Shown: positions 1 to 13,036 of the stretch, one piece after another
Layout: each line of letters starts with the position of its first letter
Position numbering within the stretch: the first letter of the stretch is position 1
Assembly (NCBI GenBank): GCA_022316685.1
Contig: JAKJHU010000180.1
Span: 535,494 to 599,493 of the forward strand
Reading direction: 5' to 3'
DNA from: Progne subis subis
Lineage: Eukaryota; Chordata; Aves; Passeriformes; Hirundinidae
DNA: 64,000 nt
Program-made: the position numbers and the translations under genes
The notes under the pieces: generated by a model
Databases searched by the model: none
Told to the model about the DNA's origin: nothing
What the model saw: the letters and a program-made list of their open reading frames with translations, nothing else

Positions 1-683
1 TGCATCTTTTAAGACAGACTCCTGTAGAATATTCATTTTCAATATGCAGTATGTTAGTATTCTAGGAGACATGTGAAAGATCAAACAAACCAGCTACCCC
101 CTTTTTCTCAGTAGGCTTAAATTTGTTATATAGCATTTGTGCATCAGCTGTAAAACTTGAGAGCCATCTGCTAGCTGACAATTAGCACAAAAGTGGAAGA
201 ACTCAATTATTGTTGAAAGATCCTCTTCTCAATGTACTTGAAATTCACTAAAACTTTCAGAAGTTACTAGAGCCTACAAGGCTGTGTGAATAGAAACATC
301 TCATTTCCTTAGGAAATCAGGATTAAAAGCAGTGTCAACAAACAAGTAAATTATTTATGCTTTTGAGGTAAACAGTCACAAAAGGAACTTTTATAATGAA
401 AATAAGGAATTTGCAGCCTTATTGGGACTGATGGTGCTTAATAATAAACAAGACTTGTATTTCTACATTCTTTTTCCTCTCAAGGAATCTCAGGGTGATT
501 GCTGGGAGGTGTTGTTTAAGATTTTTTTCCCCTTTCAGTATGTTAGATAACATTAAATACCAAGGAAGGTAAAGCTGACTGACTAAAAGGAATTTGTAGG
601 TAAATGTCTTGTGCTTTTGTTAATGCTTAATTAACTAAACCACCAAAAACTACAAGATGAAACTTTGACAGATAAAGTTGAAT
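1..683. other. ADAT1 intronic sequence, nothing recognised
   Basis: AT-rich sequence upstream of the first recognisable ADAT1 exon in the window. I looked for the preceding ADAT1 coding exon (the segment before the SKICKVELF motif) and found no convincing acceptor-ORF-donor combination, so this is presumably intron. Confidence 0.5.
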
Positions 684-1655
684 TTTAGAGCATCTTTGCA
701 TACCATCATCACCAGTGGGGTTCAGCAGGACCCTGTTTTAGGGCCAGTGCTTGTCTGCATCCTAATAAATTACTTGGATGCAGAACTCAAAGGTACGCGA
801 AGTAAGTTTGCCAGTGACACTAAACTGGGAGTAGCTGCCGACTTTCTTGAAAGAAGACAGGCCCTGCAGGAAGACCTGAACAAATAACAGGGTTAGACAA
901 TCACCAACCATATGAAGTTTGACAAAAACAAATGCCAGTTTTTGCACATGGCGCAGGGTGACCCTGCATGTATGGGCAGGCTGGGGAATGAGAGGCTGGA
1001 AAGCAGCTGCAGAAAAGAACCTGGGGTCCTGACTGATGGCAGGTTGTGTATGAGTCAGCAGTGCCCCGGCAACCAGCAGGGCCACTCACACCCTGGGGGG
1101 CGTCAGGCCCAGCATTGCTGGCGAGGTGAAGGAGGGAATTGTCCCGCTCTGCTCTGCACTGGTGTGGCCTCACCTTCTGGGGGCACTTTTGGGCACAGGA
1201 CTCTAAGAAGATAAAGCTGTAAGTGTCCAAAGGCAGGGCCATCAGGATGATGAACGGTCTGGAGGGGAAGCCCCACAAGGAGCAGCTGAGGTCACTTGGT
1301 TTGTTCAGCCTGGAGAAGGGGAGACTGAGGGGAGAACTCACAGCAGGCTACAACTTCCTTGTGAGGTGACACAGAGGTGCAGGCACTGTTCTCTGCTCTC
1401 TCGTCACCAGTGATAGGGCCCGAGAAATGGCTGGAGCTGTGTCAGGGGAGGTTTAGGCTGAATATTAAATAAAGGTTCTTCATCCCAGAGGGTGGTTGGG
1501 TGCTGGAACAGGCTCCCTAGGGCAGTAGTGGCAGTGGTCCTTGTTCAAGGAGCATTTGGACAATGCTCTCGGCACATGCTGGGATTATTGGGATTTTCCT
1601 GAGCCAGGAGTTGGACTTAATGATCCTTGTGGAGATTGTATGATACTATGCCATT
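684..1655 (+). mobile_element. CR1 non-LTR retrotransposon, 5'-truncated and decayed
   Basis: One reading frame gives the C-terminal part of a CR1 reverse transcriptase: GVQQDPVLGPVL, then KFASDTKLG, then (from 912) MKFDKNKCQFLHM and MSQQCPGNQQ. This order is typical of bird CR1 ORF2. Seen decay: two in-frame stops (885-887 and shortly after), and the usual F-A-D-D catalytic box reads F-A-S-D, so it cannot be active. The part after about 1220 matches the CR1 3' region (GG-x-GAAGCCCCACAAGGAGCAGCTGAGG-like text, then the TTGGACTTAATGATCCTTGTGG-like tail) and ends near 1655 in a short degenerate form of the CR1 terminal repeat. Inserted in sense in the ADAT1 intron. Confidence 0.9.
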
Positions 1656-2561
1656 TTTGATGTTCTTAAAATACATGCTAGCAACATAGGAAGGTGTGTT
1701 TGTGGGGGTTTTTTGTTTGTTTGGGTTTTTCTTTTTTGTTGTTGTTGTCTTTTTTGGGTTTTTTGGTGGTTTTTTTTGTTGTTGTCAATGCTTCTGGAGA
1801 ATCAGCTTGCACTTGTTGGTGAACTGAATCAGTCATCGTTAGGACAAGTATGCAAAGATAGTTAAATAGAGGAAACAGCTGGGCCATTCAAAAACAAACT
1901 ATACTTTATAAACAGTGATTCTGGTTGCCACCCCTTAGGAAAAGAGAAGGTCTCAAAGCTGACAGATGTATATAATATCTTCTAAAGATCTTTCAAACTG
2001 ACTCACTCTGTTTTTTGATGAGCCTTTTTGTATTTAACTGCCCTGCAGCTGTTGCTCAGTGTGTCCTTGTCACCATTGTGAAAACATCAGCATTGTTCCA
2101 GATATTTCTGCTCCTTTTTTTACTTGTTTTGAATCATGCAAAGTTTAACTGCTTGAAAAAGCCTTTGTAGTCCTGTGCTTGTTTGATCTGCTTTGGAACT
2201 AGTCCTTCTGACTAAAACTTACTGCAGCTGTGAACCGATGACAGTGTGGTTTCTTGCAGATAGGAGAGTGATATTAAAATGTTCATTCTGCAAACTGGTG
2301 AGTGCTGGCTTGGAGAATGGGGGCAATGCAGCTCTTTGTCAATATAGCATTTAAAACTAAGGGAAAAGGCAGGTGGGTAGCTTGAATGGGTGGGAAAAGT
2401 CAAATGATAGAGAAGTTTTTACATTCTTTGAGAAGTGAACATAATGCTTTCTATCAAAAATGTTTTAGCTGGGATGTGCTGCTGTGAGCTGTAAGGTGGA
2501 GTGAATTTATGATTTGTTTTTTCCATCAGAAATTCTAATTTTTAATTTTTTTTTATATCAG
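1656..2561. other. ADAT1 intron remainder with GT-rich tract
   Basis: Intronic. Contains a T/G-rich simple stretch at about 1704-1780. No exon, RNA gene or element recognised in the rest. Confidence 0.5.
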
Positions 2562-2983
2562 ATCCAAAATCTGTAAAGTGGAACTGTTCCATAGATTCCA
2601 AAAGCTGGTGACAAGTATTTCACAAGAGGATCTACCAGACACTCTGCGGTAAAGACATATCATTACCTTTAGAAGAGTGAATTTATCTTAATGAAACTGA
2701 AGAATACTGTGATGATACAGTATCTGCTCATGAATCTCATTTTAGATAAGTACATTGTTAAACTTTGATACTTGAAAAATGTGGAAAGAGATGCAAGATG
2801 AGGAAGTAGTGTCTTTTTTGAAAACGAGCTATTAGATCAGCTGCCTGCAATTCTCTGCCCTTGGTGGTATTCAAACCCTGCATCCCAAGATTGCCATGAA
2901 GTTACTGGTATCTAGTTGGTGTTCACTAATTCTATCAAATGCCGCTTTTTTGATACACAAGAAGGAAGAGTTTGAGTTAAAAA

Positions 2984-3014
<31 letters not shown>

Positions 3015-4917
3015 AAGTCCAGGTTAGAATCAGTTTTCATCTTAGAGTGAGAGCTAGTAAGGTGAGCTAGTGTATAGGGCTCTTTCTGCACTGGATATGT
3101 TGCATAAACAGAGACCTTTTGGGAAGAAAATTAAGTAGCTTTTGTCTGAGGAAGCCGTAATTGAGATACTCCTTTACATTATTAAAAACAAATTTGGTTT
3201 ATCAGACTGGGATTAATTGCTTGCAGTAATCATCCAGTATGGCATAATATTAGGTGCATTATATATTTGGTGGTATACTGTAAAGTAAAGCATAGTTTCA
3301 TGTCTACAGAAACTTAGTTCTCTTTGGCTTAGAGATTCTTGGAGATGTAGAAGGTTGCAAATCCATTGCAATGGAAGGTTTATTTTATTTTAGACTTACT
3401 TCTAGATATAATTTCACCAGCTTTAGGATGCAGTTATCTGAACTCTTGAGCCAGTTTAACTGCTTGTAGCTGCTGATGGGGTTGGTCCCACAGCAGTTCT
3501 CTGCTGCTACTGGCTATAGATTACTGTTTTCTCCCTTGTATCAGTAGCACTTCTCCAATCTCATGATGAGCCAGTTCAGTTAGGTAATGTGGCTGAAAAC
3601 AATTTCCTTGTCTTCTGTGTTTTCTCTTGGATTAGTGAACTTAACTGGCCAATGGAAATCTGAAACAGGTAAAACCCATACCAAGGAAGTAGGAGGCAAT
3701 TATGTGACTAGAAGCAGTTGAGATAGGCCATTTTACCCTTTCATGGTACTAAGATAGTAGGATCCAGCAAACTTAGCCAAAGTAAGTGCATCCTGGATCT
3801 TTAATTAATGCATATTGCTTGCTTTTGAGTTCTGTTGAATTAAAGATTGCAATTACCTTCTGTGTCTATAGGAGTGTCTCGTAACTGTTTCAGAGTTTTG
3901 TTGTTAACATGGACCATGCTGTTGCTGAGAAGCTTTCAACTGATTCCATAAGTAGGGGTACTTTGTCCTTAAATCAGTTTGAAATATAAAATTTTTAACC
4001 TCTTTTGGGTGGGAGTTTGTCCTCACTTGTTTAGCCATCATAATTTCCTCAAAACAGATTGTGAACTCGTGCATGGTTGGGTAGGTGACTCAGGATCGCA
4101 TGCTGCTTACATAAAGTCACTTCACCTCAGGGCTTTTCTAGACCATTGGCTTTGTAATTTCCTTTGACTTTTTTGTCCTTTACTGTTTTTTTGTCTGGGC
4201 TTCTCCTGACAAAGTCCAGCTGATTCACAGATGTGACCTTGTTTTTACGCTGCACAGACTCAGTAGAGGTGCTAGCTCACTAGTCAGCTTGTACAGCTGA
4301 TTGCCTTTGAAGTCTTTTGGTTTTCCTCCTCTTCACTTAAAAAACAAAAGAAAAAAAAAGTCTTTGTGTCGCTTTTTTTTCCCATCTTCCCTTTTTCTTT
4401 CTACATGGTATTCTGATATTTTGATTTTTCTTTCCCCCTTGGAGTCTGAGTTTGAGCAAACTTCAGATAAGAAATCTTACATGCTCAAATTGCTTCTTTA
4501 AATGCCTGCGTATTTCATTGTTACCCAGTTTTATATTTTCTTCACATTCAAATGTATCTTGTTATCTCTTCCCACAAATGTTTGGCTCTAAAGCTGTGCT
4601 GTCACCCAGCTTCCTTTTTCCACTTTGACCCTAAGTTCCTTCCATAACTCTTCTAGTCCACTTCTGTGTTTCTTGCCTCCCATCTTTCTGCTCCATCAAT
4701 GAAAGCTCATTCTGTAGTATTTTCAGATTTGCTGAACAGCATGTTTTGTAGTTGCAGGGTATATTAGGACAAGGGTTATTCTTCATGTAATGCTGCCTTC
4801 ATTTACTGTTGTCTACTGTCAGACTTAGGATAGGAACTGGGGAGTTTAAAGTTTTACCTGGAACTGATTCTGGTGGGGTTTTTTTGGTTGGTTGGGTTTT
4901 TTTGGTGGGTTGGTTTT

Positions 4918-4958
<41 letters not shown>

Positions 4959-7595
4959 TGGGTTTTTTTTGGTGTGGTTTTTTTTTGTTTGTTTTTTGTT
5001 TTTGTTTTGTTTGTGGTTTTTTGGGGTTTTTTTGTTTGTTTGTTTTGGGGGTTTTTTTGTTTGGTTGGTTTTTTGGTGGGTTTTTTTGGGTGTGTTGTGT
5101 TGTGGGGTTTTTTTGTTTTGTTTTGGGTTTTTTGTTTGGTTTTTTTTGTGGTTTTTTTTTGGTGGGGTTTTTTTTTGTTTGTTTTTGGGGTTTGTTTTTT
5201 TTTTTTTGTGTGTGTGTGTATCTAAAGCTGCTTCTTCTGTTTTTTGTGACTTTCTTACTCATTCTTCACACAAAGGATTTGTGTGGGTGTTGTTAAATTG
5301 GAACAGGTAGACAGCCTGTTAGGGCTAGAACTTTGCTGACTCTTCTAAAAGGCAAATTTAGGTATTTATAGTAGTATATCTTATCTAAGATGTTAAGCAT
5401 GATATTCATCAATTTGGTTTTTTCAGGATTTAGTTTTATTTATTTTCACGTAAGACTCAGAAGGAGGTGATGTTTGGCTGGCATGAGCTACTTCACCAAG
5501 AACCAGATAGTACTGTATTATGGTGTGCCACCTTTCTTCCTTTGCAATAATTCTTATGATCTGTCTTCTGCGCTTTATTTAAATTCTCATCTCTCTAGCT
5601 AGACTGACTCTAATGTTGTTTATTTGCTACCTGTTACCACCACCTAATTTTCTTCTGTTGATTCCTTCTCACATGTTATCATTTTGAAATTACTGGTGCA
5701 TAAATCCATCTTTTCTTTTTTTTTTCTTTTCATGTTTTCCATGCTTGCTGCCCGGGGAATGGTGACACACCGTTGTACAGTGTTGTGCTATTGCTAATCT
5801 GAATTGTTCCATAAAATCCTCTGCAGTGTTGTTTGCAGATCACTTGATGGTAATGTGACAAGGGACGTTTTTTGCATTACTGGGGTTTTTTTCTCTGCTG
5901 TTAGGAAAAAACATGCCTTAGTCGCCACCTGGGGAAGTGAACACCTTCTCTTGTCATACAGTGGCATCCACTGTAGAGAGTCTCCAGGCATTGCTGTTTG
6001 TTCAAGATGTGGCTGGCTGTATGGCCCTTTGAATCTTAGGGAGACTTTGTAAAATAAACCTGCCCTGACTTTCTTGTTTGGCTTATTAAATGCGTGACTA
6101 ATCCTCTTTTCTCTTCAACTGTAGTCAGGAGCCATCACAATGAAGATTGTACTATTCTTTCTTCCTGCTCAGTTCACAGTTCCAGATCCAGTACTGATAA
6201 TGGGGTTCTGTGACCATTCCACTGGCCAGGTGGGGGAAAGTTCTAGTGTGGCCTTTACATGAAATTTTTGAGAGCAGCTCAGAGGTTAGTTTCACAGAAT
6301 ATGATTAATGTGAAAGAGGTGGAGAAAGCAAAATGGATTGGCTGTGATAAGAGTTCAGGGCAGGTTTTTTCAGAGACTATGTCTCCTATATTCAGCAATG
6401 GCATAGACAGGTTCTCCACTCTTACACCTTTCTGAACACAAGGTTTGAAGGATAGATAATATGGCTTGCTTTGCTTGTCGCAGTGTTTTAAACAGCAGAA
6501 TGCTCAGTGCCTCAAGCATAGCTTCTGATAGTCTGCTGTTAATGGTGGAACTGTGGGGTTTTTTGGGGGGTGATCATACTTGCCTTTGAGCATGAAAGCC
6601 TGTTTTAGAACTTAGTGCAGTGGTTCCCAGACCTCACAGATTAAGATTCCTGTAGTAGTTTGGCTCTTTCGTCTTTCTTGGTGAAGGTCATGCTGCCCAT
6701 GATCTTCCCTTCATATTGGGTTTAATGTATAAATATTGCATATCACATGTGGCTGACAGATGTTTTGGCAAAGGAAGATAAAAGAAGTTGGGAACAGAAT
6801 GCAAGGAAAGGAAAAAAAGTCATAATGAAATTGTCTTACAGGCACGTCTGTTCAGATACTCTAGACCTGAATTTCTCTATTTTGAAAATCATTGGCATAA
6901 TGTACTCAGCAGAGTGACCAATTGTTCTGCTGAGGTTTGGGGCATAGTTGCTACTTGAGGAAGGGGAATAACACCAAAACTGATGAGTCTCTTTTGCTTT
7001 AGGGAAAGAAAAGAGATTATTTTCTCCTTTGTCTCATTCTTCCCCATTAATTTTTTGCTGGAAAAGAAAAACTGTCCAGTTCATTCTGTCCTTTTCCCTT
7101 ACAGCCAGTTTTCTACCACACTAAGTAAGGCTACTTCCACCCAATTCAAAGCACTCTAGCCACCTTTTCAGCTTCAGCGTTTTTTGCTGTCATAGAAGTT
7201 TTCTGTAACCTGTGGTCACACAGTCAAACACAGACATGTCTAGCGCTGGAAGAGGTGTGTTGCTTCCTTTTGTAAGATTGATGACAATGTCTAGCTTTAG
7301 AGCCTGGATGTCTCCGAGTCTCCCTAGAAGAGAATTTCACTAAGTAGCATGCAAAAGTTTATAGGAGATCGTCAGGTTCTTAGGTGGTTTTTTTTTTCCT
7401 TTTTTGACCTCATATTCAATAGGATCATAGAATTGTTTTCATTTTTGTGCATTTTTTGTCAGGATGAAGAGTTTAAAAACCTACTGGGACTACAAGGAAG
7501 CTGCATTAAATTATCAAGAAGCCTGGAGAGTGCTGCGTAGCCAAGCTCTGCTGGGTTGGGTCAAGAATGCCAAGGAATACCTGCACTTCACATGA
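2562..7595 (+). CDS. ADAT1: tRNA-specific adenosine deaminase 1, last two coding exons
   Basis: ADAT1 deaminates A37 of tRNA-Ala to inosine. Only its C-terminus is in this window; the rest lies to the left. Penultimate exon 2562-2648 follows a TATATCAG acceptor, encodes SKICKVELFHRFQKLVTSIS.., and ends CG|GTAAAG. The last exon, coding 7463-7595, follows a TTTTGTCAG acceptor, completes the split Arg codon, and encodes MKSLKTYWDYKEAALNYQEAWRVLR..LHFT before TGA (7593-7595). Exon phases agree (87 nt then 1+132 nt). The recalled human ADAT1 C-terminus (SKVELFRSFQKLL, then YQEYKEAASSYQEAWSTLRKQVFGSW) has the same order, and GABARAPL2 lies next door as in human. The deaminase catalytic residues are in exons not seen here. 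The extreme C-terminus diverges from human. Confidence 0.9.
2649..7462. other. last ADAT1 intron, 4.8 kb
   Basis: Bounded by GTAAAG and TTTTGTCAG. Holds a poly-T run (about 2981-3015) and a long T/G tract (4876-5220, listed separately). A short CR1-tail-like GGATCATAGAATTG lies near 7420, just before the last exon. Several ORFs of 60-80 codons occur, but none has recognisable homology. Confidence 0.7.
4876..5220 (+). repeat. T/G-only low-complexity tract
   Basis: About 345 bp built almost solely of T runs broken by G, GG or GGG (TTTTTTGGTTGG-type), with a pure T run at about 4918-4957 and a short (TG)n at the right end near 5208-5219. Three overlapping long ORFs across it are artefacts of F/G/V-only codons. 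It lies on the sense strand of the ADAT1 intron. Confidence 0.95.
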
Positions 7596-10500
7596 GAATC
7601 CATGTGACTCTGTGAATCCAGGAATAAGCTCTGGTCCCCAGCAGATACCTCTGCAGTTCAAGGGCCAGAAAAAGACACTCTCTAGTTTGTGTGCTGTAAA
7701 GAGATAGGAGTGAAAAGGAAAGCAATTTAGAGAATGCTTTATTTTTACTGAGTTGAAGCCCCCTTTTTAATGAAATATAGAAAAGGATCACTGTTGACTT
7801 AAAATTTGAGCTGCATGAAACAATATGCCTCCAAAAGAAAGGAAGCGGTGATGTGCTATCCTAGTATTGGAGGATATGATCTACCAGCCATAGTCATTAC
7901 AGCGAAAGTAATGTCAACTGAAATTGAAGCAGTACTATGAAAAATTTTAGTACTGCTTTTTTCTTCCACTTCTCATAATGTTGTGGTTGTTTTTCTGTTG
8001 TTGGGACAACCCTAATGTATAGTAAGTAATACTTTTGTAACTGAGCTCTTCTTGTCTGGTGCCTGGAAGAATTTTCTGTGTCCCCCAGCCCCATTGCTTC
8101 TAACTGGAAAAACTAGTTCTGTTAAAGTGCTTTTTTTTTTCTGGGAATCCTTCATATATGCTGCCGTTTACTAAACATAGCCACAGATATTGCCAGAGCA
8201 GAAGCAAAAGCACTGGGGAGGAGTCTGTCAAATAATACCACTTAACAATATCCCGTGCATTTCAATTTCAGGACTTGGCCAGATAATCTTTCACCTGCTT
8301 TGCTTCTGTAGGCAGGAAAGAAAACTCCTGAATTACTTGGTTCAAATTGGTCAGTCCTGTGTAATTCCAGGCAAACATTTACCTGCTTTTAAGTGTTTCA
8401 GTCACTGTCCATCTCTATGCCCCTCTGTGGGAAATGGCCAGTTAAAAGCAGAAATGCCTCAGCCATTTATGTCACTGTTCCTTGTGTTCATTAATAGCCT
8501 AGCAAAGGTGGAGATGCTTTGGTGAGTATTCCAACTAGTCTCTGGCATGTCTTTTCTAGTCTCTTGTCATTATACTTTATTACCAACTAATATCTGCATG
8601 GCAAGACAGTCAACACTGTGAGCAGTTGTGGGGGAAGAAGCGTGCAATCCTCCTTAAATCTGTCCCAGTTATTGCCTTTCGTGAGCATTTTCAAGACTGT
8701 AACTGCTACTGAGCACATTCTCCTTTTGTATTTTTCTCTTGTAAACCACAATTCATAAAATATTTGGACAACGCAACAGCAGGATCAAAGAAGTGGATAA
8801 TTTAGAACTTACATTTTTTTTAGTGATTTGAATTTTTTTGTTGTTGTTGTTCTTTGGTATCCTATAGTTTTGGATTTGAAAAATGGACACAGCAGTTCTC
8901 CAAACAACCTTTGCTGTAAACCTGCTGAGCTACATACATATGGGACCAAACAGTATACATCACATTAGGGTCTGAGAGTTGATAGCAGCAGCAAATCTTT
9001 TTTACTTCACACTTAGGTTGACATTTCAAGTAAGAATTGTTCTCTTGTTGAAGAAATAACAACTTGAATTCTGTGTGCATATGCCCATTCTCTCAAATCC
9101 TGCACTAACATGCAGATATACCAGTTGTACTGGTGAGGGGGAAGTAATTTTATGTGTTTGTAGCAGGCAAGGGATTATGGAGATTAGGGACTTGGAGTAG
9201 ACATCAGAGGATAAAAAATGGCCAGATGCCATTGCACATGGGCTACAGGGTGAACTGCTGAAGATAAATGGGAGCTATTCCTGTAATTGAGCAAGTAGCA
9301 TTCCAAGGGCAGAGTTCTGTGGTGTACCTAAAGAGCTGTCAGTAGATTTCCAGGTTCCTGAAATTTACCTTTGTTCTTCGCTGAAATCTTGCAACTATTA
9401 ACTTACCATACCTAGTTTCCCATAGTTAATCAACAATGTCAGCAATGAACCTGCTGACCAGACTGGAATGTTCCCATTTCTTTTCCAGCTGCAATATTAA
9501 AATGGGTTACGTAAGACTAGTTCTGTATTCTTGCATCAGTTTTCAGATAAGCAGTTATATGGTTTAAATTCTTTTAACTCTTTTCTAAAATTTGAGCCTG
9601 GCTGTTAGGATTGTTCCTTGAAAGATTTTTTTGTGCATTTCTAAAATACCTGTGAACTGTGGACTGCTGCTTTTCTGTCACTTGTTAGGTTTAAAAGTAG
9701 TTTTTGAGGTGCTGAACACAGATGGTAACCTCACTTTTTGGATGGAGTTGAGGACATATTTAAGCCTCGAGCAAGTCAGTGAATATGCGAAGAGAGGGAA
9801 GGAGCTGCAACTGAAACAGCATTGAAAAGGCTGAGGGGCTAAGCCTGCAGGATCTCATCCTCAGCTGGATGGCATATCTGTGATGGAAAATCAGTATCTA
9901 AATGATGCAATCTGTTTCATTCCAAAATGTCGGGAAATGCTGTTGGCAGTACCATGAAACTCCTCTAAAAATTAGAAGGGGAAAATGCAGAGATAGCAAA
10001 GAACAGTCTCTGCTTTTGCAAAAGGTAGCAAACTAAACTTAGATCATTGTTAGCAGATCTTCAGAAGAATTGCTCCTGGAAACTAACCGTTGACGTGTTC
10101 CAAGCCTGTATCACTCCTTTGTGCTGGGATAACTAACACCCCGAAAAACAAAGATAGGCAAGGCACAGGGAGGACAGAATGCAGAGACTGCCACGGGAGA
10201 GCAGAGTTAGCAGGGAGGAAAGTAGCAGGAATGAAGTGCCCACAGTGCATGGTTTATGAGGACAAGCAAACAATTGGCAGTGAGAGCCTCAGAACATAGG
10301 AGGGCACTAAGATTCCCACCATATGTGTAAAATGAGCACATCTGTATTATCCAGATAGGTCCTTGCCTGTCCTAAACTTGTTTGGGGGGCAATGGATCCC
10401 AATTGCCAGGACAAAGAAACTGTCGTCATTGAATGGGATGTCTTTAACAGCCGTCACTATTAGAGACATCATTCTGTTTTCAGCCACAGTAAGAAGACAG

Positions 10501-12508
10501 GACAGATTGCCTGCTTATCTTTAAGGAAGTCAAAACCAGAGCACAGAAACAAGTAGGGAGGAGTAATCAATCTGTTTGACCTTGAGGCTGCAGTTCCATG
10601 AGACCAGATGCTAGCATTCCACTGTCTTTGAGAAAACAAGGTTTTGAGCTTCACAGTGGGCTTCCACGGCTCACCTTAACACAGGCTTGGAAGGCTTACT
10701 GATCCCAATACATTCTGAGTAAACTGAAGAGTATTTAAATTACTGTATTTGTAGAAAAACAAACCATGAGTCCAAAACAAGATGCAGCCTTTCACTAGGA
10801 GTTAAAAGACCACTGCAAGAAATCCATTAAGCACCAGAGGAAGAGCTATGGTTGTGCTGCTGCGGGCAAGAGAATTCTGTTAGAAGGAGGAAAGAAAGGT
10901 GGTGGAGTTCTCTCAGACTATCTGATAATGTCATAAGAGGGCTGCAGCAATGATAGGTACATAATATATACAATTAACATAAATGCATGTAGAAGCAAGA
11001 TAATTTTTGAGGAAAGACAATCTAAACGGTCTAAATTTGGCCTGAATACTAAATATTTACTGAATGTTAAGTTCATCCAGTACTGGTTTAGTTATGTTGA
11101 AGATGACATGAGAGGTGTTGCTGTAGGAATAGTGAGGTACTTCTTCATTTTTTATTCAGTGCTAAACTGAAGGGTTAACAGAAAATGAAGATCATACAAG
11201 ATCAAATGCTTTATATAATTTGACAAGAGCATACTATCTAAAGCGATGCATTTCACCTATGCATTTGAAAAGGAAAAGGAAACATCTTGATGTTTTGTTG
11301 CCATTTTAAGTGTAAAAGCAGATGAAAAGTAAAGTTACTGCTGTAGAATATTTATCCCTACATTTTCTGGAACTATTTTCATGTCTGGGCTCCTAAATCT
11401 AAACTAAAAAATACAGAGATGTTAAAGAGAGCCACTATGTGGTGGTTTTAGGAGCTTATGAAGGGTAATCCAAAAGTTATCTCAATCATAACATCTTCCC
11501 TTAGTTTTAGATACATCTATTTGCTACCATGTAATTAACTTTATCTAGCATTTTTAAGTGTTCCTTACTCCTCTGTTAATCGTTCAGATAAAATACTACT
11601 TGATAACTGTCGAAAAACTGTAAAGTTTCAGCACAAAGGAACAGAACATTTTCCAGTAATAAAAAGTAATTTTAAAAATGAAGCCACTTTTCTTCATTCT
11701 GAATCAAAAATTCTGTTAAGAGTAAACATTAATGCGTGAAAAGGGAGTTAGAAGTAATTCAGGATGGAAGGACTGACAATGTTTCCTAAAGTGGTTTACA
11801 ATGCAATGCTATTCTGAATAATGAAAGGCTTACTGAGATCAACAGGACATTTTCAGATGCAGTAGGCACATGCATCCCACTAACTGGGACAAGCCTCAGT
11901 AATAGTGTCAACATTTCACATGCCAATACTTGTGAATGACTGCAGAGCTAAATAATTCTAGGCATAATGGATCTTCATGGGGATTTGAGTTAGTATGAAT
12001 TTGATTTAAATTTGGAAAGTAGTAAATTTCCACTTAACTGGAAGCATTTTAAAAACTAGATTCTTAGGCATCACATAGTGTGTAAATGAATTAAAAATTT
12101 TACTAGGAATCTAAACTGTATTTAGTGTTTCCTTGCTGGCTTAGGAAGGTCAAAGTGATGCTACTTCTTCAACCCACTGTTATCCTTTAATAGCAGTGTG
12201 AACTCCAGCACTGTGCAATTAGGTCAATTAGCTGGTTTTTCCACCCTCTCCCACACAATCCAAGGGCACCTGTAAATAGAAGTATCTGTGAGCTATGGTA
12301 GCTCTGAAGCTATTGGTTCTGAAACCTACAAAGAGCTCCTTGTTTCTTCCTGGTATCATCAGGCACACACTAAAGTTCGAGAAGCTGTACAATGTCTAGT
12401 AAGTAACAGAAGCATCTGTGTAGCATCTAGTAAGTGTGATGAGTAACTTTCTTTCTGGCCAAAATGAAAGTAAGGAAATGACAGCACTGCCTGTTTGTGA
12501 TAGGAATG
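7596..12508. other. ADAT1 3' UTR and convergent intergenic region
   Basis: ADAT1 (+) and GABARAPL2 (-) converge here. No canonical AATAAA was noticed in the first 1.2 kb after the ADAT1 stop, so its 3' end is not placed. The remainder is AT-rich unique sequence. Small ORFs such as 8190-8525 have no recognisable similarity or splice context. Nothing else recognised. Confidence 0.6.
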
Positions 12509-12719
12509 TTTATTGTACTTGTTTGTTAATTGAGAAAGAAGAACATACTAGCTCAATTCAACATGATCAGCATCTTGCTCCCAGCTTTGGATAAGCTAGT
12601 AAATCCAGTGTTCCCAATACTAGTTTACTGGTTTTATTTTTCTTAAACTAACATCTCAAAACAGAATAAATGTGTGTTCTTCTCTTCATGTTTTAGTAGC
12701 CCAACTACTTTGCTTTATT
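12509..12719 (-). terminator. GABARAPL2: candidate GABARAPL2 poly(A) signals
   Basis: Read on the minus strand, three exact AATAAA hexamers lie 318 to 528 bp beyond the GABARAPL2 stop: 12714-12719, 12633-12638 and 12509-12514. Which one is used cannot be told from sequence. Any of them gives a short 3' UTR. Confidence 0.45.
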
Positions 12720-12784
12720 ATTTAATCAATGTCATCAAATGTATCCCCCCAAAGAACTCAGGCTCTGGGAATTCATAGCCATGA

Positions 12785-12847
12785 AGAAAAAAAAAAAAAA
12801 AAAGAAAAAAAAAAAGGAAAAAAAAAGGAAAAAAAAAAAAAAAAAAG
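12785..12847 (+). repeat. poly-A tract
   Basis: About 60 bp of A runs interrupted by single G or GG. It would lie in the GABARAPL2 3' UTR as poly-U. Confidence 0.95.
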
Positions 12848-13036
12848 CACAAAACCAACAGAAATTTCTTTTTATAATTTAACAGTCTAATAAAACAAGA
12901 CCTAGCAATATATTAAGAAATAAATCCAGTTACAAGTGCATGTATAGAGGAGGAACTTCTGAGGATGTCAGAACAGAAAGTGATCAGCTATTTACAAGAT
13001 ACACAGCAGGATGGTACAGCAGCCAAGACCCACCAT

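Noticed and set aside
4809..5310. Four ORFs of 134-145 codons
   Set aside because: F/G/V/W- or K/P/N/Q-only translations of the T/G tract.
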